DNA of 64,000 bases from Halicephalobus mephisto (Eukaryota > Nematoda > Chromadorea > Rhabditida > Panagrolaimidae). The notes below the pieces were generated by a model that was not told the origin of the DNA, did not search any database, and was given only the letters and a program-made list of their open reading frames with translations. Below are positions 25,701 through 37,204 of this stretch, one piece after another (the stretch's first letter is position 1; every line of letters starts with the position of its first letter). The stretch covers positions 558,001-622,000 of the forward strand of contig SWDT01000006.1 in the NCBI GenBank assembly GCA_009193035.1, in the 5' to 3' direction. The translations under genes and the position numbers were made by a program.

Positions 25701-28700
25701 AATAAAAAACTACTAAAAATCCAATATTTTTCAATTTTAAAAAATAATAACAAATAAAACGAATTATTTCAAAAATGAAAAAAATTCTATTAACATTTTC
25801 GAAATAAACAAAACTATCATTTCAAATGTAATAAATCCAAAAAAACATTAAATTTACCAGATTATAAGCCCATTAAACGCCAAAAGTCACATAAATTACA
25901 TTTTAGCATTTTTTACAAAAAAAAAATTATAGCAGATGTTTTAAGCTTTGACATTTTTCCATTAAAAAAACCAAAAAAAAACGTAATAATTTTAAAAAAA
26001 CATAAAATTCCCCAAGGTGGTATTTGTTACATCTAATTGCGATTTTATTTTTGTTTGACAAAGCCAATTTAAACAAGAAAAAAAAATATTTGACGACTCA
26101 AAAGTAATCAGATTGAAATTTCCTCGACAAAAAGCACCAGGTTCGTAGTCAGCAAAACAGCCAAACCAAAAGTGGCACTCAAGTTTCGTTGCTGAAAAAA
26201 CTACAAAGAAAAGTGGCGTTTTTTGTCTTCAGAGACAGGGATAAATGGTGTTCTTCCGGATACGTCAAAATAGGGTAAAAAGACATTTTTCTATTCCAAT
26301 GACATCAAAAATTTCAAAATCCAAAAATATCAATATTACTAAAATAGATAAAATTTATTTTTAAAGCATTTCAAATATCAAAGATTTTTTACTTTGTTTT
26401 TAAAGTATTTCAAAAATCAAAGATTTTTTACTTTATTTTTAAAGCATTTCAAATATCGAAAATTTTTTATTTTACTTTTAAAGTATTTCAAATACTGAAC
26501 ATTTTTTACTTTACTTTTAAAGCATTTCAAATATCGAACATTTTTTACTTTACTTTTAAAGCATTTCAAATATCGAACATTTTTTACTTTATTCAATATC
26601 TTAAGTGAGAAAAACCACTCAAAATTTCCCTTTCAAAATACTCAAACTTGCAAAAGTTTCATTTCATCCCATATTTTGAACAACAAACATATTTAATATT
26701 TTCCTTTTAAGACATTTAAGCTTTTTAAAAAGTCAAATCTTGCCAGATGTTCCAAATATAAAATTAATTTTAAATTTTTAAAAAACTTCAAATTTGCAAA
26801 AATTACATTTCATTCAATATCTTGATTAAAAAAACATATTCAAAATTTTTTCAAATATTTAAATTTTTTCAAATATTTAAATTTTTTTAAAAATATTTAA
26901 ATTTTTTTAAAATATTTGAATTTCTTTAAATCCAACTGTTGCCAGATATCTTGAATAAGAAATGTTTTAAATTTTCTTTCTGTAAATTCAAAATTCTATT
27001 TTACCCAATATCCTGAGTGAAAAAAAATATAAAATTATCTGCACTTTGACGTATATAAAACTTTAAATTCGATAAAATCTTTCAGAATCCACTTTTTTAA
27101 AGTTCTTTAAAATAAAAAATATCATCTATTAGTTCAAATTCTAATTCATCACATTTCCAAAAATAAATTCAGAAAGATTCCACAAAATTTGAAATTTTAC
27201 AACTGCATAAAGTTCATTCTACTTTGACATTGTAAAAAGTGATTTTTAGGTATTTTTTATTAAACAAAAAATGATTTTTTTGTATTTTTTAATATTTTTT
27301 TAATAAATAAAAATGATTTTTTAATATTTTTTACTAAATAAAAGTGATTTTTTTGTATTTTTTTAATATTTTTTATTAAATAAAAATGATTTTTTTGTAT
27401 TTCTTATTAAATAAAAGTGATTTTTTGTATTTTTTAAATATTTTTTATTAAATAAAAGTGATTTTTTGTATTTTTTTAATATTTTTTATTAAATAAAAAT
27501 GATTTTTTTGTATTTTTTATTAAATAAAAGTGATTTTTTGTATTTTTTTAATATTTTTTATTAAATAAAACATAATTTTTTTGTATTTTTTATTAAATAA
27601 AAAATAACCAACCTCTCGACCAAGTTCTTTACCGATCTGTAGGCTTTTCTCCAAAGTTCTTTATAATCCTTTTTTACAGTAGATTCAACTTCAATTTTTT
27701 CTTGAATTTGTTCATCTTCTGGAATCTGCTGAATTTCTTCAACACAAGGCCTAAAAATAATTTCATAATCCACAATTAAACAAAATCCTTACTCAAAAGT
27801 AACCACTGGAGATCTTTGTTTATCAGGTTCTACCGTATTCGGGAGATCATTATAAACAGCATATTCTTTTTCATAATCATGAGGTTCTTCCAATATCGTA
27901 GAACTAACATCATATTGATTTTCACTCATCCTTCTATTTGGCATCTGTTCAAACAAAGAACCACTCGAAGGTCTAGGTTCCACATTATCCGACGGTCTTC
28001 TCGGCATCGTAGGGAATATAGAATTCTGTCCCGATCCCTGAGACGATGCAATAGAATGATTCGACAAATGACCATACCCGTTAGGCAAGAACCCGTTTAC
28101 AGTTTTTGTTTGAATATCTGTTTCCTCTAGAATTTCTTCAGGAATCCTAATTTCCTCCTCAAACCTTCCTCCACTAACAGAAGACTGTCTTCTAGGGACA
28201 TTCCCCGGCGGTCGACTGTTATACGACAAAGGTTCATATTCCGGTGGTTGTCTCACATCCACGGGATCAACATAACCTTCGTTTTCATAATGATCATATC
28301 CAGGTTCATCCAGATAACGTCCTTGAACATCCTCCGTCGGGGTCGGCGTCTGAAGTCCCTCTTCAGCGAGATACCTATTCCTAGGATTATTCCTATTTTC
28401 CTGACTAAAGACAGTTCCAGAAGTCTCAGCTTCGTCCGAAGTACTGTAGGTCTCATTTGGCCGAGAATCATATCGCCTTTCTAATTCAGCCAATCTCGCA
28501 GAATAATCAATATTCTCATCATTCAATCTAGGTCTTGGAGGAGGATACCTTTCTTCCACTGTAGACGGATATTCAGAAGAGTCATACCTGTATCCATCCC
28601 TCGGAAATCCCCCTTCAGATCCACTATCATATCTTCTTTCCATTGTCGCGGAAGAATTACTTCTAGAATCGTATCTTTTTTGAACATTTTGAGGCAAATA

Positions 28701-31700
28701 ATCAGATTCCGAATCATATAGTTTTTGAACATTTTGAGACGGATAATCAGATTCCGAATCGTATCGTTTTTGAACATTTGGAGGCAAATAATCAGATTCC
28801 GAATCATATTGTTTTTGAACACTTTGAGACGGATAATCAGATTCAGAATCATACAATCTTCCAACCGGTTGTCCAGAGGTTTCTGGAGGTAGATAGTCAT
28901 CCATTTCAGCATCATATTCATCAGATTCCCTGTCATAATTCCTATGATCCACTTGAAACCCTGTTCTTTCATGTGCATATGCACTAGGAGGAGAATAATA
29001 ATCTTGATTTTGTCCATAATCATCCATTTGTTCATCATCTAGTCTTTCTTCATATCTATAACTACTTCCAGATGGTCTTTGATCCATTTCTCTTTCTGTA
29101 TCTTCGTTTTCTTCGTATTCGTTTTCGTTTCTTTGATGATAAGCGTCTTCTTCGTCCTCGTAACTCGCCTGTAATCTCTGTTTCTTTTCTTATTTCGACT
29201 AAAATTCCAAAAAACTCACTTCAAATTCGTTGTTTCCGATTTGTTGAGAATTTCTCGATCGATTTGGATGAAGATGCGAATCCCACTGATGTGCAGAGCT
29301 ATTGGGTTGATGGTGAATCGGGAAGGAGACATCCGACGTATAATCACTATCTTCTGAGATTCCCGCTAAAAATAAAAATTAAAAAACCCAATTTTAAAAT
29401 TTTCATTCAATAAGGAATTATTTGAATATTGTAATTTTTTGCACATTTTCAAATATATCTGTCAATCCTAAAATGTGAAAAATTTCCCGTATCCCGTGAT
29501 TCCAATTCAGAAATTTACAGATCTACGTAGGCAAAATAAAATTCCAAAAATTAATTAAATAATGACTATCACGCAAAACCAAAATTGTCACATTAGCTTA
29601 CTTGGTTCCCACGAAATTCTAGAAATTCTTTCCAAGAAAATTCCTTAAATTTTCACTTTTAATTTTTTATACATAATTGATTGGAAAATCATATAAAATT
29701 ACAAAATATCACGCAAAACAAAAACTTTCACGTAGACTGCTTTAATTTCTGAGAATTTCTAAAAAGTTCTTATCGAAAAAATTTTATAAATTTTCATTTT
29801 TAATTTTCTACATATAATTGTAAAATTATGAAAATTTATGAAATATTCATTATAAAAAATCAAAATTATTACGTAGGTTACTGTAATTTCTGAGAATTTT
29901 TAAAAGTTCTTATCGAAAAAATTTTGTAAATTTCTATTTTTAATTTTCTACATATAGTTGTAAAATTATGCAAAATTATAAAATAATCATTATAAAAAAT
30001 TAAAATTATTACGTAGGTTACTGTAGTTTTTAAAGTCCCAGGAATTCAGGTCCGAAAAATTGCCTAATAATGCCTACTTTTGGTTTTTATAATATACAAG
30101 TTTAAAACGTAAATATTAAAGTGTAGAGATAGGACTTTTGTTTCTACCAGTTAGTCTTATTACAAATGAGCAAAGCTTTTGAATAATTCAGCAGCAGTTA
30201 GGAAGGGATCTAGGTTGTTACAAGGATAAACTCACAATGAAAAGGAGCCCGGTGCTGTGGAACCATGCCCTGTTGATCCTAAAAAACATTCAATAAATTA
30301 AAAAATAATTATTTTGCAAAAATAAAGGTTCAAGAACTTTGGCAATTATTCAAAAAGTCCAAAACTGGGATTTTGAATGGTTTTTGTCTTTTTTAAAAAT
30401 TTTTCAAGTGTCCTACGTTCAAAGAGACCAAGCTAAATTATAAATTTTTAAAATTTTTTAGGAAAATTTAATTTTTTTTAATTTTCAGAAGAATTTTAAT
30501 TTTAAAAAAATCAATTTTTTAATTTAAAAAAATTTAATTTTTAGAGAATTTTAATTTTTCAATTTTTTTAGGAACATTGGTTTTTTTCAATTTCTGAGAA
30601 ATATTTAGTTTTTCAAATTTGTATGTGATAATTAGTGGAATTAAAACTAAATACGACTTACAGGATGATCCTCAAGCTGATTCAGACTCTGTAGTTTGGC
30701 TTGAAGTTGTTGGACATCTCCGGCTTGTGCATCTGAAAGTTTCATATATCAAATACGTTCTGGATACTCCTGAATGTTTGCCAAGATTGAAAATGAGACA
30801 AAGCCAAAAGCGAAAAGACAGTGAGTCGAGTGGAATCGAGCTGGAAGAGAGCTTTGGATTGACTGAAGCGGGCAAGCTCATCTTGCGGCTCTCGGAAGCA
30901 CTTTGCCTCAAGTTTTCCACTTTTCGAACCAATGAAGAAAAAATTGAAGCACAGACACAATTTTTCCGCCAGAACCAATGATAATTCATAAATGGTTAAA
31001 AAAACCAAAGAAATCTGAACATATCGACTTTCCCAAAGCCACAGGAGAGCATTTTCGGCATACAGCGTGGCTTCGTTTTGTTTCCTCTCGTGTCGACATA
31101 AAAACATGACTGGAAAAGACAATTATATGGCTCTATGAAGGGAGGTCCCGTGTTCTGGCCGCACTTGAAGGATAACAATGTAAATGAGCATCGATCTGAA
31201 TTCTGCCTAATGAAATCAAGCGTAAGACAGAGTTAGAACGGCGAAACTGGTACTTTTCTTCAGAAAAGTGGCATTTTAAGTTAAAATTTATGGTTTTAAA
31301 CGTAGAAATTATAACTTTTTAGGAATTTGTTTTTCATATTTTTACCCATGCTACATATGCTAAGAGGCTTAAGGATAAAAATCGATATAAAAAGTCCCCG
31401 TAAGGAGCTTACAAAGCGGAATTTTCATATATAAAATCACCCACCAAAAGGAAGTTCAAATCTGACGTCGACGAGGACGGAATGGCCCGTGGGATTGCAA
31501 GTTCCTACTGTTTCTCCATTTCTGGTTTCTAAATCCTGATCTATCTGCAACCATTTCCCAGGGCCAGGGACGTCGTTGTACTGAACAGAAGACAGCGGCA
31601 TGTAGTGAACTCCGATGAGTTTATCCCAGAGAACTCCCTTGTTCCACAGTTCTACCATCAACCCTTGATCCAATCTGTTCGTCTCGAAGATAAATTCTTG

Positions 31701-32499
31701 TTCCCAACATGGATTCCGACCCCGAACAGCAACAGTTGTAGATTTGACATTTTGCAGCTTTACTGTGACATAGCTTTGAAAGTCTTCTAAAAATTGAATT
31801 ATTAGTGGAAATTGCGAAATTAAAAAAAATAAAAATAATACGATTACGAGTCTAAAAATTGGATTTCTTCCAAAAAAAATAAAAAATGTTCAAAATTCTG
31901 AAAAATTTAAATTTTACATAATCCTAAAAATTCATATATGAAGTTCGAAAATTTAGAAATTGTTTGAAATTTCCATATTTTTCCAACTGCCATATTTCCG
32001 CAACTTTTGTGACATTTTGGAAACTTTGGAAAATTTAAATTTTATATAATCCTAAAAATCCTAAAATTTCATATATGAAATTCAAAAATTTCCATATTTC
32101 TTTAATTTCCGTAGTTTTATGTTTTCAAAACTTCCAGAATTCTCCCTTTAGTTCTAAAAAAATTCCAAAACTTTTCACTGCAATTTTATTTTGAAAAATA
32201 AAATTTCAAAAAACACATGTTCAAATTTCCGCGCGTCAAACATTCGCTTTGGGACCCGTTGACTTTCAAATTTCTTTTTCTGGAATTGGATATTTTACAC
32301 TATTAGAATTTCAAATAATTTCTTCCTTTTTAGCGGAACGAAATTAGATACGTGGTGGTGGGAAAAATCTGTTTTTTTACCAATTTTTACATTTCTTCAA
32401 AAATAAACAGGACTTACCGAGGGATCCTTGAAGTCGCGCTTTCTTGACTGAAACAATCAATGAGTGCATCGAATCGGTACTCGAATTACGGGTTAGCAT
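13741..32499 (-). CDS. unc-13: UNC-13 / Munc13, synaptic vesicle priming factor, long isoform
   Basis: Recognised exons: 32499-32418, 31786-31445, 30732-30662, 30278-30236, 29365-29220, 29168-27793, 27750-27613, 23032-22913, 22439-22368, 21509-21365, 21128-20684, 20203-19906, 19829-19692, 19596-19369, 17616-17458, 17409-17048, 16347-15994, 15947-15130, 14859-14694, 14062-13741 (about 1,940 residues). C2A (exons 1-2) lacks the calcium aspartates and probably serves RIM/homodimer binding. An acidic disordered region with YDSESD repeats follows (exon 6). C1 has the perfect H-x12-C-x2-C-x13-C-x2-C-x4-H-x2-C-x7-C pattern, so it should bind diacylglycerol. C2B keeps calcium ligands ([17 protein letters not shown]). 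The MUN domain spans exons 12-18 (for example [24 protein letters not shown]) and acts on syntaxin/UNC-18. C2C is last ([30 protein letters not shown]). All phases match except between 27613 (phase 2) and 23032 (phase 0), where at least one exon, or an alternative start, is unplaced. Confidence 0.96.
16348..17047. repeat. 85-bp tandem repeat in an unc-13 intron
   Basis: The word tcccaacacg starts at 16781, 16866 and 16951, exactly 85 bases apart, each followed by 'aaaatttgaaattactgta'. About 2.7 nearly identical units are present, so the duplication is recent. Similar 'aacacga...attactgta' words occur singly in the intron at 20270-20470, showing that the unit derives from a dispersed element. 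Confidence 0.8.
17617..19368. other. Large unc-13 intron, A/T-rich, no gene seen
   Basis: 1.75 kb of about 78% A+T between MUN-domain exons. It contains scattered 'cacgaaaa' and 'aattacggaacac' words and short direct repeats around 18070-18250, but nothing supportable as a gene. Confidence 0.5.
23037..27612. other. Largest unc-13 intron: nested ORF and several tandem repeat blocks
   Basis: Contents from left to right: a 12-base palindrome CGCCATATGGCG near 23388; about seven units of a ~34-base A/T repeat at 23630-23870; the nested ORF at 23969-24700; mostly unique A/T-rich DNA to 26270; six units of a ~40-base repeat (ttttaaagcatttcaaatat) at 26340-26590; and a T-rich repeat containing 'tgattttttgtattttt' at 27260-27600. 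The exon needed to join the flanking unc-13 exons in phase should lie here but was not found. The region upstream of 23032 could also hold an internal promoter for a shorter UNC-13 isoform. Confidence 0.6.
23969..24700 (-). CDS. Nested basic protein ORF in unc-13 intron, unknown function
   Basis: A 243-codon open frame, longer than expected by chance in this A/T-rich intron, ends in TAA at 23969. Its first in-frame ATG is at 24559 ([13 protein letters not shown]), giving 196 residues, while the frame stays open upstream from a TTG at 24700. The N-terminus is Ser/Asn-rich. The middle carries a very basic stretch with [13 protein letters not shown], a good nuclear-localisation-type signal. The C-terminus is mixed and ends KKVRKNK. 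I recognise no domain. It is on the same strand as unc-13. It could be an independent nested gene with an unseen first exon, or an alternative terminal exon of unc-13, although the phases I tried do not fit the latter. Confidence 0.5.
   Translation of the reverse strand: MNAAAAPFSSRNGAVRTSFSSRNNSTVIEKDGNNSISNGGSSIFPSIMVSSTLNTAAKVCLVPNNNCQNNSVYSSKLPPISKWRETMPLKEQKELKLRPVVVIFEPGNGFKAVDAPKQAKDDYDRAQALLNFSKSFKKVKRAKSAAPNRKRKRKRQKKLRKCQSVPNMRPKIPELMYAFIHNLDIQKDELCLYDDEGRKRSSSLIPYSERAPPQMLPDKSELIRDFKKVALRSFYVKKVRKNK
28667..28856 (-). repeat. 45-bp coding tandem repeat ([15 protein letters not shown]) in unc-13 exon 6
   Basis: Four consecutive 15-residue units, [15 protein letters not shown] to [15 protein letters not shown], followed by two degenerate units beginning YDS. 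The repeat keeps frame (45 bases). It lies in the long disordered linker between C2A and C1, which varies widely between species. The Ser/Asp-rich, Tyr-bearing units could be kinase targets, but that is inference. Confidence 0.85.
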
Positions 32500-32566
32500 G
32501 ACAGGAAGGACTGTTAGTATTGCGTGACGGAAAACAGAAGAAAGCAAACACAAAAAATCTTACTCG

Positions 32567-32654
32567 TCACGCAGAGCAGCGACATCCCTGCTCGTCGAAT
32601 CGGCTTCAATCAACGCATCTCTCGGGATACTGTAGAGCAATAACAGCAGTAGAA
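32567..32654 (-). other. Possible 5' exon upstream of unc-13 exon 1
   Basis: The minus strand shows a good acceptor (gattatttcag), an open frame and a good donor (gtaaga). The frame reads a strong hydrophobic run (TVLFLLLLLLYSI) and then PRDALIEADSTSRDVAALRD. Splicing to the next acceptor (actaacag at about 32510) puts a stop soon after, so it does not extend the unc-13 frame. It may be a 5' UTR exon, or the signal-anchor exon of a different gene. The unc-13 ATG at 32499 lies 11 bases after the actaacag acceptor, which suits trans-splicing or a spliced leader exon. Confidence 0.35.
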
Positions 32655-34290
32655 ACAATACTGTAACTGAAATAATCAAATAATCGACGAAAACTGAATA
32701 TTTTCGTCGATTCGAACAAGCAATTCAAAACCAGGTAGAAAAAATAAATTTTTAGTTTTTTACTTTTTCAGAAAAAAGCAATAAAGGAAAAGCTGTCCAA
32801 TTTTCGACCAAGTTGCTTCGGTTATTGCTAATTGTCTCGAAGAAGACAAGTCGGAACCCTACTCAGAAATGAATTGAAAGAGCTTCTGGAATATTATGGA
32901 GTTAAACTTTAGAACCTAGCGTGGGAAACAAAAGAAATTTTTATCGATTTTCGCAGTAAAATGAAATTTTAGGATTAAGGAGGATAACAGAAGTCAGTTA
33001 AGCGTTCTAATATGTACGTGAATAAAGTTAGGATAACAAATTCTTCGAAAAAGCAAGTTTCCAATACGAAATTCAATAATTAACATGTTTCTGATGAAAA
33101 AACTGAACTTCTTGTAAAATTTAGGATTAAAAATATAGAATAAGACGCAGTCTACGATATAATAGTGAAATTGATATATAAAAGTCGAAAAATAAAAGTG
33201 ATAAGTCGAAAAAACCTATTTTTCCACAAGAACGCAGAGATTACTTGTCTTAAGAGTTTTGACAGTTTTTCCATAAATAGAACGAACAAGGAGCTTTCTT
33301 TCCCAGTTTTGGCAATTCGTCAAAACGAGCATCAATGGAATGACGGGCACAAAAGCGAGAAATACGTTAGTTTGCCTTTTTTCGGTAGTCCGTCTGGCAA
33401 GCACGGTTCTCTCTCGCTGTCTGCCTTCGAGTCGAAAAGACGCCAATGCCACACGCAGACTTAAATTTGGACAAATTTTTCGTTTTTGGGCGAGATCCAG
33501 TTTTTTTCTGGATATTTAGATTAAATGAAAAATTTGAAGGAATAATTATCGCTTTTCGAAATGGATAATAAAAACATCGAAAAGAAGATTTTTGAAGAAA
33601 AATGAAAAATACAGTAATGATGTAAGTTGTTTATCAATAAAAAAAATTTTATTCCCGAAAATCAAATTTAAAAACGGATTTAGAAATCAAAATTAATTAT
33701 TAAAAAACTAATTTCATAAAAATATTCTAAAATCAATTTTTTAAAAATTTAAAAAAAATAAAATTTTAAAAAAATAAAATTTTAAAAAAATAAAATTTTA
33801 AAAAAATAAAATTTTAAAAAAATAAAATTTTAAAAAATAAAATTTAAAAAAAAATAAAATTTAAAAAAATAAAATTTAAAAAAAATAATTTTTAAGAAAT
33901 TAAAAAAAATAATTTTTATGAAATTAAAAAAAATTGATTTTTTTTAATTTTAAAATTTAATTTTCTAAATTTATAAATTTTTTAATTAAGAAAGTTCAAA
34001 ACTTATTTTTTGAATGTGATTATTATTTTAGAGATTTTACTTTAAATAAAATTTTACAATTAAGATGAAAAAAATAAATTTTGTTGCTTGCTCGAATCGA
34101 GATAAACACGGATTTCGACACGTCAGAATAATTGCCGGAAACGTAACGGAAGAACTTCGGACAAAAGTACAAAGTTGTTTCTCCTCGAAGTAAGGTTTTT
34201 CTTTCATAAAGGAAAATTCCAGATCAATAACCAGAAGCCAGAAAGCGTTCGTTCCAGACGGGAGTATGGCACCCTTCGGTCCCTCGGGGA
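32655..34290. other. Gene-poor region upstream of unc-13
   Basis: Probably holds the unc-13 upstream promoter. A minus-strand frame at 33216-33452 is GC-richer than its surroundings and contains a hydrophobic stretch (VFLAFVPVIPLMLVL), but it has no convincing splice context. Positions 33730-33900 are a ~17-base 'aaaaaaataaaatttta' repeat. No gene is called. Confidence 0.4.
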
Positions 34291-34545
34291 GGTCCAAGAA
34301 CGAGTTCCCGGACCTCCTAGAAGACCCAAGGACGAGCTCCCTGATCTCCTAGAAGATTCAAGGACGAGCTCCCTGATCTCCTAGAAGATTCAAGAACAAG
34401 CTCTCGGACCTCCTAGAAGACCTAAGAACAAGCTCCCGGACCTTCTAGAAGACCCAAGAACAAGCTCCCGGACCTCTTAGAAGACCCAAGAACGAGTTTC
34501 CGGTCCTCCATGAAGACCCAAGAACAAGTTTCCGGTTCCCTCATT
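34291..34545. repeat. 32-bp GC-rich minisatellite, about 8 units
   Basis: The phrase cctagaagac recurs every 32 bases (ctag at 34317, 34349 and 34381, then diverging). The unit is about 'ccaagaacgagctcccggac ctcctagaagac'. It is about 55% G+C in a 25% G+C neighbourhood. A 32-base unit cannot keep one reading frame, so a repeated protein is unlikely. The bordering DNA (34260-34290) is also GC-rich and may be the source unit. Confidence 0.85.
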
Positions 34546-35740
34546 TCCCCTGGAGCAAATACGACTTCCCTGTAAAACCCCATAGCAACCTCGTAGCATC
34601 TAAAAATTTGGATTTCCTGGCGATCTGTTCAGAAAAAAGAATTATCAATTTCGAAATAATCATCAAAAAACAAAAAAAAGTCTAATCTCATTAATCCTGC
34701 TACGACAATTCTAATAAACAAAAAATACCAGGATCTTTTTTTGGAATTTTGTAAAATTTAATGGAAATTTTCTAGAATATTAGAAATTTTTGAAAAATTT
34801 CAAAATTTAATGGAAATTTTAAAATTTTCTAGAATATTAGAAATTTTTAAAAATTTAAAATTTAATTAAAAAATTAATTTTTTAATTTTCCAGAATATTA
34901 GAAATTTTTAAAAATTTAAAATTTAATTTAAAAATTAATTTTTGAATTTTGTAGAATATTTTTGGATCACATAAGATCTTTCAGAATTTTCTAGAGGTTT
35001 CTGAAGACTTTCAAAATTTAATTAAAAGTTATTTTAAATTTATTTTTAAATTTCATAAAAATTTTGAGATTTTGTAGAATTTTTCAGAAACCTTTGAAAA
35101 TTTCAAAATTTAATAAAAAATTTTAATTTTCAAAAATCTTTCATAAAAATTTCGAAATATTTCAAAATTCAATGAAAAATTTTGAAAACGAAAAATTTTA
35201 TGAAATATTTTTAGAAATTTTCAGAATCTCGTGAAAAATTTTACAGCTTCTGAAAATTCAATGGAAACTTTTAAAATTCCGTGAGAATTTTTAAAATTTT
35301 ATGAAATTTTACAATTCTTTAAAAATTTAATAAAAAATTTCCGAGAATTTTAAAAATTCCAAAATTAAAATTAAAATTAAAAATTCCGAAAATTCATGTT
35401 AAAAAAATTTTACTCAAAAAAAAATTTTAATTTTTTGAAATTAATTTTTATATAAAAAAAGTCGATTTTTAAATTTAAAAAATTTATTTTTAATTTTAAA
35501 AAAAAAATTTATTTTTTATTTTTTAAAAAAAATTTATTTTTTATTTTTCGAAAAAAAATTATTTTTTATAAAAAAAGAATTTATTTTTTATTTTTTAAGG
35601 AAAAATTATTTTTTATTTTTTTTAATAATTTATTTTTTATTTTTTTAATAATTTGATTATTATCGATTTCCTAGACCCCCTTAGGCTGAATCTCCGCGGG
35701 AATTACGTTCAATTTTAGGCCAAATTTCGAGTTTGTCAAA
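34546..35740. other. A/T simple-sequence region
   Basis: Positions 34740-35400 are degenerate repeats of 'gaattttctagaatattagaaatttt', and 35440-35660 are nearly pure A/T runs. No gene or RNA is seen. Confidence 0.6.
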
Positions 35741-35984
35741 AATTTAGATGGCTTTAATTTTTATTTACTCTGAGATTTCGTTACGAGAATCGAATTTCAA
35801 AAAAGAAATTATTTCTAGAAAAGGCATGTCAACAAGTAGAATACTAAAACCTCAAAAGTGTCGAAAGAAAACCACCTGGAGAGAACGACTTTTCCTTGAC
35901 TACGGAAAATTTTCTTTCCAGGACAATAGAATTCAGAAAATTTGTTTTTTGCAAAGGAAACGGAAATGAATTTCAAACGTCAAT

Positions 35985-36287
35985 TTTGGTCTGCAGACCT
36001 TGAGAAAAAAGGACCTTGTTGAAAGAATCGATCATGTTGTAGGAAATACGGTAAATGCCCGATCGGCGAACTCTCGCTTTTCTCCCGATCAGACAGAAGA
36101 AAATTCTTTATTTCCCCGGAGGAAACTGTTGGATCGGGCACTCCGTCGTTAGCGGGGAGTACAACAGGGGGTCCTCGGTCCCGAACGGATTCCCTTAGTA
36201 CCGACAAGGGGACACACAGGTTTTCCGAAATCACACCTACCTGAAGACAATCAACACGTAAGAACCCCTGACCACGATCTTCATGTT
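35985..36287 (-). CDS. Possible small secreted protein, unknown
   Basis: On the minus strand an ATG near 36284 starts MKIVVRGSYVLIVF, a plausible signal peptide. It ends at a good donor (AG|gtaggt, phase 2). Taking a weak acceptor (tactaag) about 47 bases on restores an open frame of some 70 codons, RESVRDRGPPVVLPANDG through FLQHDRFFQQGPFF, to a stop near 35980. Base composition is distinctly GC-richer than the surroundings. I recognise no family. A different acceptor (gatccaacag) would give another frame. Confidence 0.3.
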
Positions 36288-36766
36288 ATTCGATTCTGAG
36301 TGTAATCGACGCCAGGATTGCATTCTAACAAAAGATTGATGACAACTAACATAATCAACGTGTTTGGACCACGTTTGTTTCCAGTTAAAAAAATATTAGT
36401 ACGGTAATGGCATTCAGTGAGGTGTGATTTCAGAAAACCTGTGCAATAATTTGTAACTGAGCGTAATCGAACACACCCGATTACACTCATTTTTCTACAT
36501 AAAAACTGAAAAAAGAATTAAGAAGAAAGTTACTATCCCATGTTCATTTCAGGTTTCGTATATCCCATGAACATAATTGTCTTCACTTATGTGATTCTAA
36601 AGCACCTATGTACAGTTCCTTTTGACGAAAATTTTGTTTGCTGCATGTATCAAGTCCTACACTGATTTTGTATTGTGCCTCAGGCATTTGTTGAATAAAC
36701 TTCTCTACGATATCTACTTTCCTCATCGTTACGCAAGCTACTCAGACCGACAAATACAACAGAAAC

Positions 36767-36816
36767 GATACCGTATACCGTATATTATATACCGTATACC
36801 GTATACCGTATACCGT
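36767..36816. repeat. ATACCGT heptamer tandem repeat
   Basis: About six units of ataccgt with one interruption (tatattatat). The block begins gaaacg and ends cgtttc, so it is also an imperfect inverted repeat. It is noncoding as far as can be seen. Confidence 0.8.
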
Positions 36817-37204
36817 TTCTTTTCCGTTTAGAAATTTTTTGTATCGCATTTTTGCACACAAAAAACGTAACTTTTGACTCAGTAACGAATGCAAATCGTC
36901 ACTATTACTTTCAATTTTCGTTACGGATGCCAAATATTCATGGGAAATGTGACGATTCTGTTTTATTTTTGTCACATTTCGCAATTGTTGCAAGTCTAAA
37001 AGTTGCGTTTTTTGTGATAGGGTTTGGTTGCCCAAGTTCGAAAATTAAGTGAATAAACGCATCATCCAACCAAAGTCGAAACGGATGTATATTTAGTTGG
37101 ATTCTGGTGGGATCCGACATGAATTATGACTGAAGGGAAGAGATTTATAATGTCTAGCAAGGCATTTGGATTAGAATCTCAGATTATCCACTAGTTTCCG
37201 GAAA

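Noticed and set aside
27816..28484. Long plus-strand open frames opposite unc-13 exon 6
   Set aside because: They are antisense shadows of the acidic repeat-rich exon. They have no splice or start context, and the minus-strand frame is clearly UNC-13.
28253..29038. Second minus-frame ORFs with Met/Ile-rich repeats
   Set aside because: They are frame-shifted shadows of the YDSESD exon, and the true frame joins flanking exons in phase.
36741..36831. Possible tRNA or CRISPR-like array at the ATACCGT repeat
   Set aside because: No tRNA arms; units are contiguous without spacers; eukaryotic context.
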